A stretch of DNA of 64,000 nucleotides from Bacteroidetes bacterium HGW-Bacteroidetes-2 (GCA_002842575.1 PHDJ01000010.1:34584-98583), one strand, 5' to 3'; counted from the first letter of the stretch, positions 45,930 to 55,969 are shown. The notes: a model not told the origin generated them from the letters alone. A program made the numbers and translations.

Positions 45930-46919
45930 ATGTACCCACTTAGAAGAAATAGAAGATTACGAGCCACAGAAACCATCCGCTCATTAGTTAGAGAAACCAT
46001 TATAAGTCCAAACGACTTTCTTGTTCCTCTTTTTGTGGTAGAAGGAAAAGGCATTAAAGAAGAAATTGCCTCCATGCCTAATTATTACCGAATGAGTCTG
46101 GACGAAATTACCAAAGAAGTAAAAGAACTTTGGAATATGGGATTAAAATCGGTGTTGCTTTTTGTAAAAGTTCCAGATAATTTAAAAGACAACAAAGGCA
46201 CAGAAGCGCTAAATCCAAATGGTCTTATGCAACGAGCCATTAAAACCGTAAAAGATGCTTGTCCGCAAATGCTTATCATGACCGATGTGGCTTTAGATCC
46301 ATTTTCAAAATATGGACACGATGGTATTGTTTATAAAGGCAAAATTTTAAACGATGAAACCACCTCAGTGCTTGCTAAAATGTCACTATCACATGCTAAA
46401 GCCGGGGCTGATTTTGTAGCACCTAGCGATATGATGGACGGCCGTATTTTTGAAATTCGCACCCTTTTAGAAGACGAAGGGCATTACAATACCGGCATCA
46501 TGAGTTATAGTGCTAAATATGCTTCTGCATTTTATGGCCCTTTTCGAGATGCTTTAGACTCTGCTCCTGTAGATTTAAAAGACGTTCCAAAAGACAAAAA
46601 AACCTACCAAATGGATTATGCAAACCGGGAAGAAGCTCTTCGCGAAACACTTATGGATGTTGAAGAAGGTGCTGATATTGTAATGGTAAAACCAGGACTT
46701 TGTTATCTTGACATTGTAAGAGAAATAAAAGATGCCGTAACTGTTCCGGTAGCCGTTTATCAAGTAAGCGGCGAATATGCCATGCTTAAAGCTGCTGCAC
46801 AAAGAGGATGGCTTGACCATGATGCGGTAATGCTAGAACAAATCACCGCCATTAAAAGAGCTGGAGCAAGCATAATTGCCAGTTACTTTGCTAAAGATGT
46901 GGTGAAATTAATTTCATAA
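45930..46919 (+). CDS. hemB: Delta-aminolevulinic acid dehydratase (porphobilinogen synthase)
   Basis: It condenses two aminolevulinates to porphobilinogen. The 329 residues start YPLRRNRRLRATETIRSLVRET. The metal-site region reads DVALDPFSKYGHDGI, with Asp and Ala where zinc-type enzymes have cysteines, so this is the magnesium-type enzyme. The Schiff-base lysines are in VAPSDMMDGR..SYSAKYASAFYGPFRDAL and MVKPGLCYLD. It closes the heme operon. Confidence 0.95.
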   Translation: MYPLRRNRRLRATETIRSLVRETIISPNDFLVPLFVVEGKGIKEEIASMPNYYRMSLDEITKEVKELWNMGLKSVLLFVKVPDNLKDNKGTEALNPNGLMQRAIKTVKDACPQMLIMTDVALDPFSKYGHDGIVYKGKILNDETTSVLAKMSLSHAKAGADFVAPSDMMDGRIFEIRTLLEDEGHYNTGIMSYSAKYASAFYGPFRDALDSAPVDLKDVPKDKKTYQMDYANREEALRETLMDVEEGADIVMVKPGLCYLDIVREIKDAVTVPVAVYQVSGEYAMLKAAAQRGWLDHDAVMLEQITAIKRAGASIIASYFAKDVVKLIS

Positions 46920-46920
46920 T

Positions 46921-46960
46921 CCTAAAACAACTGTATTCTTAATGTTTTAGAGGTTTTCTA
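46921..46960 (+). terminator. Possible terminator of the heme operon
   Basis: CTAAAACA (46922-46929) pairs with TGTTTTAG (46943-46950), followed by AGGTTTTCT. The stem is AT-rich and only moderately convincing. Confidence 0.4.
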
Positions 46961-47005
46961 TGCAAAGAAATTTTATTTCAACAGAAAAAATAAATCTGTA
47001 ATAAT

Positions 47006-47039
47006 TTTGTTTAACAAATTGTTTTTTGTTGTAATCTTG
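47006..47039 (+). promoter_or_regulatory. Promoter with both -33 and -7 boxes
   Basis: TTTG at 47006-47009 and TAATCTTG at 47032-47039 (one mismatch to TAnnTTTG) are separated by 22 bases. The next gene starts at 47044, leaving almost no leader. Confidence 0.45.
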
Positions 47040-47043
47040 CATA

Positions 47044-47388
47044 GTGAAAAGCAATAAAAATAATTGGATAACATTACTTACCGTATTGCTAGTTGTTCTT
47101 CAACCAGCAATATCTTTCGGTAATGATTTTTCTTTAGCCTCTACTAGTGAAAATCATCAAACCGAAATTGGTTATTTTAAAACAAAAAATACCAAAGCAA
47201 TCCTTTTAGAAGAAATCACAATAAATACAGCTGAACATACCGTTTTGTTTGTTGCTTTAAAAAACCCTTGCAAATTCTTTTCAAACCCAATACCTAAAAC
47301 GCACGAATTTCTTGTAAAAGAAATATTTCTTGTGGATTTAAGAAGTATTCTATCCGCCCAAATTTTTCCGTTCCATTCCTTTTTGTAA
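47044..47388 (+). CDS. Small secreted protein of unknown function
   Basis: The 114 residues begin with a signal peptide (MKSNKNNWITLLTVLLVVLQPAISFG). The rest has no recognised motif; it is slightly aromatic with one Cys. The start is GTG 47044, just after a plausible promoter. I call it coding because of the signal peptide, but conservation is untested. Confidence 0.5.
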   Translation: MKSNKNNWITLLTVLLVVLQPAISFGNDFSLASTSENHQTEIGYFKTKNTKAILLEEITINTAEHTVLFVALKNPCKFFSNPIPKTHEFLVKEIFLVDLRSILSAQIFPFHSFL

Positions 47389-47476
47389 AGTAGAAAACCT
47401 AAATTATCTTCAAAAATTTGCTCAATAAAGCAAACTAAATTTAGTACAAAAAAATAATCAATTAAAATTTATAAAA

Positions 47477-47950
47477 ATGGAATTTGTATCTCTTGAATTA
47501 GGCATTGCCTTATTATTATTATTTGTTGTACCTGTTATATATGCAGTGACAAACCAATCTCGAAAAGAGAAAAAAACAATTAAAAAGGTAGAAAACCTTT
47601 GCAAAACAAAAGCAGTAAAACTAACTTCTTCTGATATCTTTCAAAGTTTATTTATAGGCATTGATGAAAATGCAAAATACTTAGTAACTGCAACAGTACC
47701 TGTAAAAGAAGAGACTATTGAATTATATCATTTAAAAGATATAAAATCTTGCAACTTATATAAAAGAGAGGTGCCAAAAGCGGGACAACCTAAAATAAAA
47801 ATTATTGAAGGCGTGTCTTTAGAACTGATACTTCACGACAAGACAAAACATGAAATTATCTTTTTTGACGATGACCACGGTATGAATCAAGACTTAAGTG
47901 TAAACCAAGCAAGCACATGGAATGAAATAATCAGAAAAAATTTAGTTTAG
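47477..47950 (+). CDS. Membrane-anchored hypothetical protein
   Basis: The 157 residues start with one transmembrane helix (LELGIALLLLFVVPVIYAV, about 5-23). A basic linker and a compact soluble domain of beta-strand character follow (KAVKLTSSDIFQSLFIGIDENAKYLV, VSLELILHDKTKHEIIFFDDDHGMNQD). I do not recognise a family. It is a probable inner-membrane protein with a cytoplasmic domain. Confidence 0.7.
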   Translation: MEFVSLELGIALLLLFVVPVIYAVTNQSRKEKKTIKKVENLCKTKAVKLTSSDIFQSLFIGIDENAKYLVTATVPVKEETIELYHLKDIKSCNLYKREVPKAGQPKIKIIEGVSLELILHDKTKHEIIFFDDDHGMNQDLSVNQASTWNEIIRKNLV

Positions 47951-48063
47951 TTTCTAAAAAATTCCGGATTGACAAGGATTGATTCGGAATTTACTTTTGT
48001 TTTTATTTAATCATCTAACTCATAAAATTTATCTAAAAGAGGTAAAAAAGCACTTTAATTTTC

Positions 48064-48071
48064 TATATTTG
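48064..48071 (+). promoter_or_regulatory. -7 promoter box of lemA
   Basis: TATATTTG matches TAnnTTTG, 30 bases before the lemA ATG. Confidence 0.5.
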
Positions 48072-48100
48072 AAGTTAAAGAAATTTAAAAAAAACAACCC

Positions 48101-48661
48101 ATGGGACTATTTATAATTTTAGGAATCGTTGTTGTGCTAGCCATTTGGGTAGTAGCAATCTACAATGGTTTAGTAAGCCTTAGAAACAACAGAGAAAATG
48201 CTTTTGCTGATATTGATGTACAATTAAAACAACGCCACGACCTCATTCCACAGTTACTTGGCGCCGTAAAAGGGTATATGGAACACGAAAGAGGCACCCT
48301 AGAAGCAGTAACACAGGCTAGACAAAAAGCTATGTCTGCTTCAGGAATCAATGATAAAATTGCCGCTGAACAAGAATTAGGCACCGCATTAAAAGGATTA
48401 AGTATTCAAGTAGAAGCCTATCCTGATTTAAAAGCAAGTGCAAATTTTATGCAGTTACAAACGGAAATATCCGATATCGAAAACAAATTAGCCGCAGTAA
48501 GACGCTATTTTAATGCAGCTACCAAAGAACTTAACATTGCCGTTCAAAAATTTCCAAACAACTTTTTTGCAGGAATGTTTGGCTTCAAAACTGAACCTAT
48601 GTTTGACCTAGGAACTGCTCAACGTGAAGAGCTAGACAAAGCTCCCGAGGTTAAATTTTAA
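48101..48661 (+). CDS. lemA: LemA family protein
   Basis: A 186-residue LemA protein with an N-terminal membrane anchor (IILGIVVVLAIWVVAIYNGLVSLRNN) followed by long helices. LKQRHDLIPQLLGAVKGYMEHERGTLEAVTQAR and ENKLAAVRRYFNAATKELNIAVQKFPNNFFAGMFGF are the family signatures. Pairing with an M48-type peptidase gene 3 bases downstream is a conserved arrangement. The biochemical role is not settled. Confidence 0.92.
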   Translation: MGLFIILGIVVVLAIWVVAIYNGLVSLRNNRENAFADIDVQLKQRHDLIPQLLGAVKGYMEHERGTLEAVTQARQKAMSASGINDKIAAEQELGTALKGLSIQVEAYPDLKASANFMQLQTEISDIENKLAAVRRYFNAATKELNIAVQKFPNNFFAGMFGFKTEPMFDLGTAQREELDKAPEVKF

Positions 48662-48664
48662 ACA

Positions 48665-49615
48665 GTGAAGTTTGTTGGAATCCAAAAACAAATCAGAAGA
48701 AACAACCTAAAGTCAATTCTTCTTTTAATAGCATTTCCATTACTGGTTTTAGCTTCTGTATTTTCTGTGGTTTATTTTTTGACCTTTGATGAATACCAAA
48801 ATGCAAATCTTCTTCTCGCTAAAGAACACTTTTTAAACGCAATTCCTTTTGTCACTTCCATCGTTCTGGTTTGGTTTCTTATCGCTTATTTTGCTCACGG
48901 AAAAATGATAGCCATGGCTACTGGAGCTAAGACCTTAGAGCGAAAAGAAAATATGCGGGTGTATAACCTTGTTGAAAACCTTTGCATGACCGTTGGGATG
49001 AAAATGCCTAAAATAAATATCATAGAAAGTGAAGCATTGAACGCATTTGCAAGCGGGTTAAAAGAAAATAATTATACCGTAACCCTTACTAGAGGCATTA
49101 TTGAAACCCTTGACGACAATGAGCTGGAAGGAGTTATCGCTCATGAGTTGATGCACATTCGCAATAAAGATGTGCGATTATTAGTGGTAACCATCATTTT
49201 TGTAGGTATCTTTTCCTTTGTGGTGCAAATTGCTTTTCGCAGCTTTCTTTATGGCGGAATGACTAGCCGAAGGAATAATAAAGATTCTGGAAAACTTATG
49301 ATTATTATCCTTATTGTTTCTTTAATTGCCTATTTAATTTCAATGATATTTAAATTTTCTTTAAGCCGAAAAAGAGAATATATGGCAGACAGTGGCGCCG
49401 CTGAAATGACTAGAAAACCTTGGGCATTAGCCTCTGCACTACGAAAAATATCTTCTAACCATCACGTAAAACAAGTGAAAAGTGAAGAAGTACAACAAAT
49501 GTTTATTGAAAACACCCCAAAAGACACCTCAGCCAGTATGTTTGGTGGACTAACCGGTCTATTTTCCACCCACCCACCTATTGAAAAACGCATTCAGTTT
49601 TTAGAACAATTTTAA
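48665..49615 (+). CDS. M48 family zinc metalloprotease (HtpX-like)
   Basis: Integral membrane peptidase of 316 residues. Two N-terminal transmembrane helices precede the catalytic motif HELMH (in EGVIAHELMHIRNKDVRL). Two further helices follow, and the third zinc ligand is expected in SRKREYMADSGAAEMT. It resembles HtpX, a membrane quality-control protease. The start is GTG 48665. Co-occurrence with LemA suggests they work together. Confidence 0.9.
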   Translation: MKFVGIQKQIRRNNLKSILLLIAFPLLVLASVFSVVYFLTFDEYQNANLLLAKEHFLNAIPFVTSIVLVWFLIAYFAHGKMIAMATGAKTLERKENMRVYNLVENLCMTVGMKMPKINIIESEALNAFASGLKENNYTVTLTRGIIETLDDNELEGVIAHELMHIRNKDVRLLVVTIIFVGIFSFVVQIAFRSFLYGGMTSRRNNKDSGKLMIIILIVSLIAYLISMIFKFSLSRKREYMADSGAAEMTRKPWALASALRKISSNHHVKQVKSEEVQQMFIENTPKDTSASMFGGLTGLFSTHPPIEKRIQFLEQF

Positions 49616-49627
49616 AAACTTAAGCTC

Positions 49628-50101
49628 TTGGAAAGTACCTCATTAAAAACACCTTTAGGAATTGTAACCATTCAAGGGGATATGAATGGTATTACAGCTA
49701 TTTCCATAGCAGAAACATCAAAAACCCTTATCAAAGAAATACCATCCTCTCTTCAAAAATGTGTAGTGCAATTACAAGAATATTTTGACGGAAACCGAAA
49801 CCGTTTTGATATAGCACTAAACCCACAAGGCACCGATTTTCAAAAACGAGTATGGCAAGCCCTTTTAGAAATTCCTTTTGGAAAAACAACTTCCTATTTA
49901 GAACTTTCTAAAAAACTTGGAAATGCAAAGACCGTAAGAGCAGTAGCGGCAGCAAATGGCAAAAACCCCCTGTGGATTATCATACCTTGTCATCGTGTAA
50001 TTGGCACCGATGGATCTTTAACCGGATATGCCGGCGGTTTATGGCGAAAAAAATGGCTATTAAATCACGAAAACCCCTCCACACAAGTATCTCTCTTTTA
50101 A
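49628..50101 (+). CDS. ogt: Methylated-DNA-protein-cysteine methyltransferase
   Basis: Suicide repair enzyme that removes O6-alkyl groups from guanine. The 157 residues have the acceptor motif IIPCHRVIG with the active Cys near residue 120, and the helix-turn-helix TDFQKRVWQALLEIPFGKTTSYLELSKKLG. It has no Ada-type N-terminal domain. The start is TTG 49628, as no ATG is available upstream. Confidence 0.93.
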   Translation: MESTSLKTPLGIVTIQGDMNGITAISIAETSKTLIKEIPSSLQKCVVQLQEYFDGNRNRFDIALNPQGTDFQKRVWQALLEIPFGKTTSYLELSKKLGNAKTVRAVAAANGKNPLWIIIPCHRVIGTDGSLTGYAGGLWRKKWLLNHENPSTQVSLF

Positions 50102-50158
50102 AACCCTTAATTAATTGTCTTTTTTTATTACATTTATTAAAATATTAATACCCGCATT

Positions 50159-51304
50159 ATGAAATTTTTTAAAAGCCTTTTAAAAATATTACTTCTCCTT
50201 ATTGCCCTACTTGTCATTTTAGCCTATGTTTTTGATGTAGATTATTTGTTTAAAGCCGTAAGAACCATTTATATAAAAGGACATACTACTGCTTTTTTAG
50301 AAGATTACAAAGCCTTTGACAATGACACGGTTAAAGCATCAGATAATGAAATTATTTGGCCACTGCATAAAGACTACAACCAAGTGGCACTAACCGATAA
50401 ATTGTTAAAATCGCATAAAGACTATGGCACTGTTGCATATTTGATAATTAAAAATGACAGTATTTTTCACGAATCCTACTATGATGGTTATAACCAAGAT
50501 AGCCGAAGTAATTCTTTTTCTATGGCTAAAAGTTTTATTTCTGGTTTATTAGGAAAAGCAATTATGGAAGGACATATAAAAAGTTTAGACCAACCTTTAG
50601 GTGATTTTTTTCCAAAATATAAAGAGGCTAAAACAACTGTAGGCGATTTGTCTTCCATGGCTTCCGGTTTAGATTGGGATGAAGCCTATTACAGTCCGCT
50701 TTCTATTACCACAAAATCCTATTTCTATGATGATTTAGCAAAAATGATGTTAGAATTAGACATCGTTGAGGAGCCGGGTAAAGAATATAAATACCTTAGT
50801 GGAAGCACACAACTCCTTGCCATGGTTATCGAAAAAGCTACTGGCAAAAAGATTGCTAACTATTTTTCAGATAACTTTTGGAAACCATTAGGAGCAAAAA
50901 ATGACGCACTTTGGCAGCTAGACAGCAGAGAAAAAGAATTAGTAAAAGCCTATTGCTGCTTTGCTTCCAATGCTAAAGATTTTGCTCGTTTTGGCAAACT
51001 TTATAAAGATTATGGTAAATTTAATGGCAAACAACTCCTAGACTCTACCTTTGTTGTAAAATCTACCACAAGACGATTCCCAGAATCGCCTTATGGATAT
51101 GGGTTCTGGATAAAAGACTTTCAAGGAAAACACTCCTTTGCCATGCGTGGGCATTTAGGACAATATGTAATTGTAGTGCCAGAAGATAATGTAATTGTTG
51201 TACGGTTAGGCCACTCCAAAGGACCGGTTGCTGAGGGAGAAGAATATCCAGAAAGTTTTTGGATAAATATTGAAGAAGCTTACAAAATGCTAAACATAAA
51301 ATAA
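50159..51304 (+). CDS. Serine hydrolase, beta-lactamase / PBP4-like fold
   Basis: A 381-residue protein anchored by an N-terminal helix (LLKILLLLIALLVILAYVFDV). The SxxK motif is SMAK, Ser121-Lys124. The second motif is YLSGS (Tyr-x-Ser) in EYKYLSGSTQLLAMVIEK, and the C-terminal third motif region is probably FAMRGHLGQYVIVVPE. It probably faces the periplasm. Members include esterases, D-amino peptidases and carboxypeptidases, and the substrate cannot be read here. Confidence 0.85.
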   Translation: MKFFKSLLKILLLLIALLVILAYVFDVDYLFKAVRTIYIKGHTTAFLEDYKAFDNDTVKASDNEIIWPLHKDYNQVALTDKLLKSHKDYGTVAYLIIKNDSIFHESYYDGYNQDSRSNSFSMAKSFISGLLGKAIMEGHIKSLDQPLGDFFPKYKEAKTTVGDLSSMASGLDWDEAYYSPLSITTKSYFYDDLAKMMLELDIVEEPGKEYKYLSGSTQLLAMVIEKATGKKIANYFSDNFWKPLGAKNDALWQLDSREKELVKAYCCFASNAKDFARFGKLYKDYGKFNGKQLLDSTFVVKSTTRRFPESPYGYGFWIKDFQGKHSFAMRGHLGQYVIVVPEDNVIVVRLGHSKGPVAEGEEYPESFWINIEEAYKMLNIK

Positions 51305-51306
51305 AG

Positions 51307-52020
51307 ATGCTATCCAAAATAAACATTGAAAATATTCTATTTCTAGATATAGAAACGGTGCCTCTCCATGAAAATTATGAGGAAGTTGACGATACCGCAA
51401 AACTACTTTGGGAGCATAAAACCCAATACCAAAGAAAAGAAGAATTTACTGCTGAAGAATTTTATGATCGTGCAGGAATTTGGGCTGAATTTGGTAAAAT
51501 AATCTGTATCTCCATTGGTTATTTTGTTATAAAAGGAGAGGTTAGAAACTTTCGGGTAACTTCTTTTTTTGGCGAAGAAGTAAAATTACTGAAAGATTTT
51601 AAAAATGTATTGGAAACTCATTTCAATAGACCTCAACATGTACTTTGTGCCCACAATGGTAAAGAATTTGACTTTCCCTACATTGCTAGAAGAATGATTA
51701 TCAACCGAATTGAGCTTCCTTTTAAATTAGACTTATTCGGTAAAAAACCTTGGGAAGTGGCACATTTAGACACTTTAGAATTATGGAAATTTGGCGATTT
51801 TAAACACTTTACCTCCTTAAAATTGATGACCCATATTTTAGGAATCCCATCGCCAAAAGACGATATAGACGGCAGTGAAGTTCGCGATGTATTTTACATT
51901 GAAAAAGATATTGACCGAATTGTTACTTATTGCGAAAAAGACACCATTGCAGTGGCTCAGGTACTTCTAAGATTGCGGAATGATGATATTTTGCATCCAG
52001 AAGAAATTACTTCCATTTAA
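51307..52020 (+). CDS. DnaQ-like 3'-5' exonuclease (PolB-exonuclease type)
   Basis: A 237-residue stand-alone exonuclease. Exo I is LFLDIETVPL (Asp14, Glu16), Exo II is CAHNGKEFDFPYIARR, and Exo III is RIVTYCEKDTIAVAQVLLRL. LDTLELWKFGDFKHFTSLKLMTHILGIPSPKDDIDGS is typical of the predicted PolB-like exonuclease family. It may act on single-stranded DNA or RNA ends. It starts 2 bases after the hydrolase stop. Confidence 0.88.
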   Translation: MLSKINIENILFLDIETVPLHENYEEVDDTAKLLWEHKTQYQRKEEFTAEEFYDRAGIWAEFGKIICISIGYFVIKGEVRNFRVTSFFGEEVKLLKDFKNVLETHFNRPQHVLCAHNGKEFDFPYIARRMIINRIELPFKLDLFGKKPWEVAHLDTLELWKFGDFKHFTSLKLMTHILGIPSPKDDIDGSEVRDVFYIEKDIDRIVTYCEKDTIAVAQVLLRLRNDDILHPEEITSI

Positions 52021-52037
52021 AGAGACATTATAAACAG

Positions 52038-52064
52038 AAAAACCCGCTACATTAGCGGGTTTCT
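52038..52064. terminator. Bidirectional terminator
   Basis: AAACCCGCT (52040-52048) pairs with AGCGGGTTT (52054-52062) between two converging genes. Confidence 0.85.
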
Positions 52065-52091
52065 CATTTTAATTAAGCACTAGTTTAACTA

Positions 52092-55000
52092 CTATTGTTT
52101 TATAAAACGCTTGGTGAATTTTTGTTCGCCATTGCTTATTTCTATAAAATAAACACCGCTCGTTAATTCTCCTACATGAATACTATTAGTAAAGACTCCT
52201 TTACTAACTTGTTGACCAAGCATGTTAAAAACTGCAAAATGGGTTGCCTCTACGCCAAGAAGTTCAACATTTAAAACAGTTCCTTTTACAGGGTTTGGAT
52301 AAATTTCAAAAGCAAAATCTCCATGTTCTGTTGAGGTCGTGTTATAATTTTGTCCGGCAGTTGTAGAAATTACAACCGTATAATCTTCCACCTCACCATC
52401 GGCAAAAATTTCACAAGATGTTGAATTTGCATTGTATTTCATAGAAACACGCATTCTAGTTGCACCATTTAATGCCGCTGCTGGCACGGTAAAGCTTCCA
52501 CTTACAGAAGTTGCGTTTGTTCTGCTTCTGCTATACACTTGTTCCCCCGAATCATTAAAATCACCATCTTGGTTATAATCAATCCAAACACGATATGCTT
52601 CTCTGTATTTTGTTCCAGACCAAGCAGGGGTAATGGTTATGGTATTGCTTGTTCCTTTTACAAGTGTTGTAGATAAGTTTGTATAATTAGCATAGCCACC
52701 ATTATTTCCGGAATTATTATTAATACTTCCTAATTGAACTCTTTGAATCCATTCATCTGTAGTACTATTTCCTTGTGAATTACAGTAAGTAATAGTGTTT
52801 GCAAGGGTTGTCACATTTACAGAATTACTGGCTGGTGAAACGTTTCCGGCAGCATCTTTAGCTTTTACAGAAAACGTATAAGAGGTGCTTGCAGTCAATC
52901 CGGTAACAGATGCTGCTGTACCAGTTACGGTTCCTAAAAGACTAGCCCCTTGATACACATCATAGCCCACCACGCCAACATTGTCAGTAGAAGCCGTCCA
53001 AGACAAATCAACCGTAGTTGTGGTTATATTAGATGCTAACAAATTAGATGGGGCAGTAGGTGCTTGAGTATCTGGCGGACTTAACGTAGTAACACTTACC
53101 GTGTTACTGGCAGGAGAAATATTACCGGCAGCGTCTTTAGCTCTTACAGAAAAACTATAGGATGTACTTGCAGATAATCCAGTAATCGATACAGAAGTTG
53201 TTGTTACGGTTCCTAATAAATTGGCTCCTTGATACACATCATATCCAGCAACCCCAACGTTATCTGTAGATGCCGTCCAGGAAAGATCTACAGTAGTTTG
53301 AGTAATATTGGATGCCGTTAAATTTGTTGGTGCTGAAGGTGCTTGTGTATCTGCTCCTGAAGCAACAATATTTATGGTATAATCTTCTACTTCACCATAA
53401 GTAAAAGTTTCACAAGCAGTTGGAATTGCATTGTATTTCATGGAAACCCGTATTCTGGTAGCTCCATCAGCAGCTCCTGTAGGTATTGTAAACGACCCAC
53501 TTACCGGACTGCTTGTTGTAGCTGCTAGTGTCCAAACTTGTTCTCCTGCATCGGCAAAATCGCCATCTTTGTTATAATCTATCCAAACGGCATAACCTTC
53601 AGCAAATACAGTACCTGTCCAAGTGGGAGTAATGGTTATGGTATAGGATTGCCCTTTGGTTACATCTGTTGAAATATTTGTAAAGTTAGAATAGAATTGA
53701 GCGCCTGATGCATTATTTATGGTATTAAGTTGTACCCTGCCAATGTATTCGTCATTTGTATTGGTGCTTGCAGACGCACAATAGTTTAATTGTACTACCG
53801 TAGTGGTGAAATTAACCGATGCAGAATATGCTGAAGTAGTATTATCCGGGCATTTGCTTCGTACTTGTACTTCATAAACTGTTTGTGGAGTCAATCCTGA
53901 AATTGTTGTAGATGTTCCAGCTACTGCAATCGTTGTCCAAGTAGTTGTTCCTGTTTGTCGGTATCTTGCTTCGTAAGAGGCGCCTGCAACACTATTCCAA
54001 GTTAAAATTGCTGAATTTGCACCTATACCAGATGGTGATAATCCAGAAGGAACGGCAGCACTGCAAGCCACAGGAGTTGAAGTAAGACCTGTTACTATCA
54101 AACTAAAATTTTGACTACCGCCTGAAAGGCTTCCTTTATGGGTTACAGTTATCGTATAGGTTCCTGTTGCATTAGCTACATCAACTCGTTCATAGGGGTC
54201 TTTGGTATTATCGCCTAGACCGTTGGTGGTAACTCCTGTTAATCGCCAAGGCAAATAAGTAGTTCCACTTTTTGTAACGCGTATGTCTAAATCGTTTACC
54301 AATTTAGCCGTGGGTGAATTCATGGTAGTGGTTGCGGTTCCGGCAGGATCTGTCCATGAAATGGAGGCCAATAATTTAGAAACACCATCGCTATCCACGT
54401 TGATAGTATACGTTTGTCCAGGCATTAAAGTTAACTCACTAATTAAAGACTGGTTTCCGTTTTGGGAAATTGCTTCCGCAGCTTTTTTAGCGTTTAATAA
54501 ACCCCAACCCCAAACTGCATCTGGTCCTGTTGGACCCGCATCGTCTGCGGTATGTAAAGCAACCCCTTTTAAGGAAGCGGCTCTTAGAAAAGATCCATTA
54601 ACATTATTAGCATGTTGTTGTAGCAACAATAAAGTACCGGCTACATTAGGTGATGCCATAGATGTCCCGGAAATACTATTATAAGCAGTATCGCTATTGT
54701 CATAAGTAGAATAAAGACCTGCACCATTTCCAGTAATATCAGGTTTAATTCTTAAATCGTCTGTTGGTCCTTGGCTACTGAATGAACTGATACTTACAGA
54801 AACTAAATTTCCATTACTATCAATAGTTGCATCGTTTGCACTAGCAACAACTAGATTGTTTTTTGAAGTAGAATGCCCTGTAAGCTTATCATACCCTGCA
54901 ACACCATTTAGCGGTGAGGCATTATAATTGGTTGTACCGTCGTTTCCTGCAGCTACTACCATAAGATAATAAGGTGCATTATAATGTAAATTATCCCAAT

Positions 55001-55724
55001 CTCTTGAATCGGTAATATAGGCTCCAAAATAGTAATCTGGAACAGCTTGTGAATTGAATCCATAAGAGTGATTTGAAATTAACATCCCGTTACCTGCAGC
55101 AGCTGTAGCTTCTGCTAAATCACTATTCCACATATATCCTCTCACACTAGATCGAGGAGCCATTCCTTTTGCGTTGGCAACTACTCCAGAAGCGGCAATA
55201 GTTCCAGAAACATGTGCAGAGTGAAAATTAAGTTGTGTTCCACCTTCTGATGCTGCATCTTGAACACTAACTCTGTTATTTCCGCCAGGGCCATCATATT
55301 CCTGATGGGTGATACGCGCATGACCACCGTCCCAAACATAGGCAATCATGTTTTGACCATCTAAATTTAAGCCTGTTGAGCCTCCTATATTTAGGTGATT
55401 GGTTCTAGTTGAATTTGCAGCTGCAACGTTGAACGTTCGATAATAAATAAGACTTCCATCGGGATCTATGCGTTGCAATTCAGCAAAACCACCATCTTCT
55501 AGGGTTAATTTTGTTTGAAGCCCTCTTTGTTGGGCATATTGCAATGCCGATTGTTTTTGTTGTACTGCCTTAGTTAAAAATTGATTTTCTAATTGTGAAA
55601 GTTTTTGTAGGTCATACCTAGAGGTGATTTTTTCTTGCTGATCTTTGGTTTGACCAAAAGAAATAAACGAAAATAGTAATAAAATAGACACTGCTATTTT
55701 ACCAAAGGGTACTTTGTGATTCAT
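52092..55724 (-). CDS. Subtilisin-type (S8) protease with Fn3 and GEVED domains and T9SS sorting tail
   Basis: A 1210-residue exported protease. Signal peptide 1-24; propeptide; catalytic domain with Asp132 (AYVWDGGHA), His168 (NFHSAHVSGTIA), Asn261 (AAGND) and Ser355 (SGTSMASPNVAG). After a P-like domain come one Fn3 (PSGLSPSGIGANSAILTW), a GEVED domain (ends FTYGEVEDYTINI), two nearly identical Fn3 repeats (APTNLTASNITQTTVDLSW and APSNLLASNITTTTVDLSW), a second GEVED domain, and a C-terminal type A sorting domain (FEIYPNPVKG through GVYFIEISNGEQKFTKRFIKQ). The tail directs export by the T9SS and attachment to, or release from, the cell surface. Confidence 0.95.
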   Translation of the reverse strand: MNHKVPFGKIAVSILLLFSFISFGQTKDQQEKITSRYDLQKLSQLENQFLTKAVQQKQSALQYAQQRGLQTKLTLEDGGFAELQRIDPDGSLIYYRTFNVAAANSTRTNHLNIGGSTGLNLDGQNMIAYVWDGGHARITHQEYDGPGGNNRVSVQDAASEGGTQLNFHSAHVSGTIAASGVVANAKGMAPRSSVRGYMWNSDLAEATAAAGNGMLISNHSYGFNSQAVPDYYFGAYITDSRDWDNLHYNAPYYLMVVAAGNDGTTNYNASPLNGVAGYDKLTGHSTSKNNLVVASANDATIDSNGNLVSVSISSFSSQGPTDDLRIKPDITGNGAGLYSTYDNSDTAYNSISGTSMASPNVAGTLLLLQQHANNVNGSFLRAASLKGVALHTADDAGPTGPDAVWGWGLLNAKKAAEAISQNGNQSLISELTLMPGQTYTINVDSDGVSKLLASISWTDPAGTATTTMNSPTAKLVNDLDIRVTKSGTTYLPWRLTGVTTNGLGDNTKDPYERVDVANATGTYTITVTHKGSLSGGSQNFSLIVTGLTSTPVACSAAVPSGLSPSGIGANSAILTWNSVAGASYEARYRQTGTTTWTTIAVAGTSTTISGLTPQTVYEVQVRSKCPDNTTSAYSASVNFTTTVVQLNYCASASTNTNDEYIGRVQLNTINNASGAQFYSNFTNISTDVTKGQSYTITITPTWTGTVFAEGYAVWIDYNKDGDFADAGEQVWTLAATTSSPVSGSFTIPTGAADGATRIRVSMKYNAIPTACETFTYGEVEDYTINIVASGADTQAPSAPTNLTASNITQTTVDLSWTASTDNVGVAGYDVYQGANLLGTVTTTSVSITGLSASTSYSFSVRAKDAAGNISPASNTVSVTTLSPPDTQAPTAPSNLLASNITTTTVDLSWTASTDNVGVVGYDVYQGASLLGTVTGTAASVTGLTASTSYTFSVKAKDAAGNVSPASNSVNVTTLANTITYCNSQGNSTTDEWIQRVQLGSINNNSGNNGGYANYTNLSTTLVKGTSNTITITPAWSGTKYREAYRVWIDYNQDGDFNDSGEQVYSRSRTNATSVSGSFTVPAAALNGATRMRVSMKYNANSTSCEIFADGEVEDYTVVISTTAGQNYNTTSTEHGDFAFEIYPNPVKGTVLNVELLGVEATHFAVFNMLGQQVSKGVFTNSIHVGELTSGVYFIEISNGEQKFTKRFIKQ

Positions 55725-55969
55725 AATTTAGTTAGGGTTAAATTAAACATTCATTGGGAAGTTGTAGAAATATACCAATTTAGAAAATATATTTAAAGAG
55801 AATTAAATAAATTTTCTTAATTTTTTTTAACAACAATTTTCAAATTAACAATTAAAAAACATGAAATGCAATTTAATTCGATGAAATGCAAAATTAAGTG
55901 TTTTATTTGCTAATTTTCTGAGAAAAAAAGGATTGCAAAATTAAATCTAACTTTTTAAGATAGTTCCAT

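Noticed and set aside
54283..54684. 133-codon open frame opposite the subtilisin gene
   Set aside because: It lies within the catalytic domain of a well supported gene on the other strand, with no ribosome binding site.
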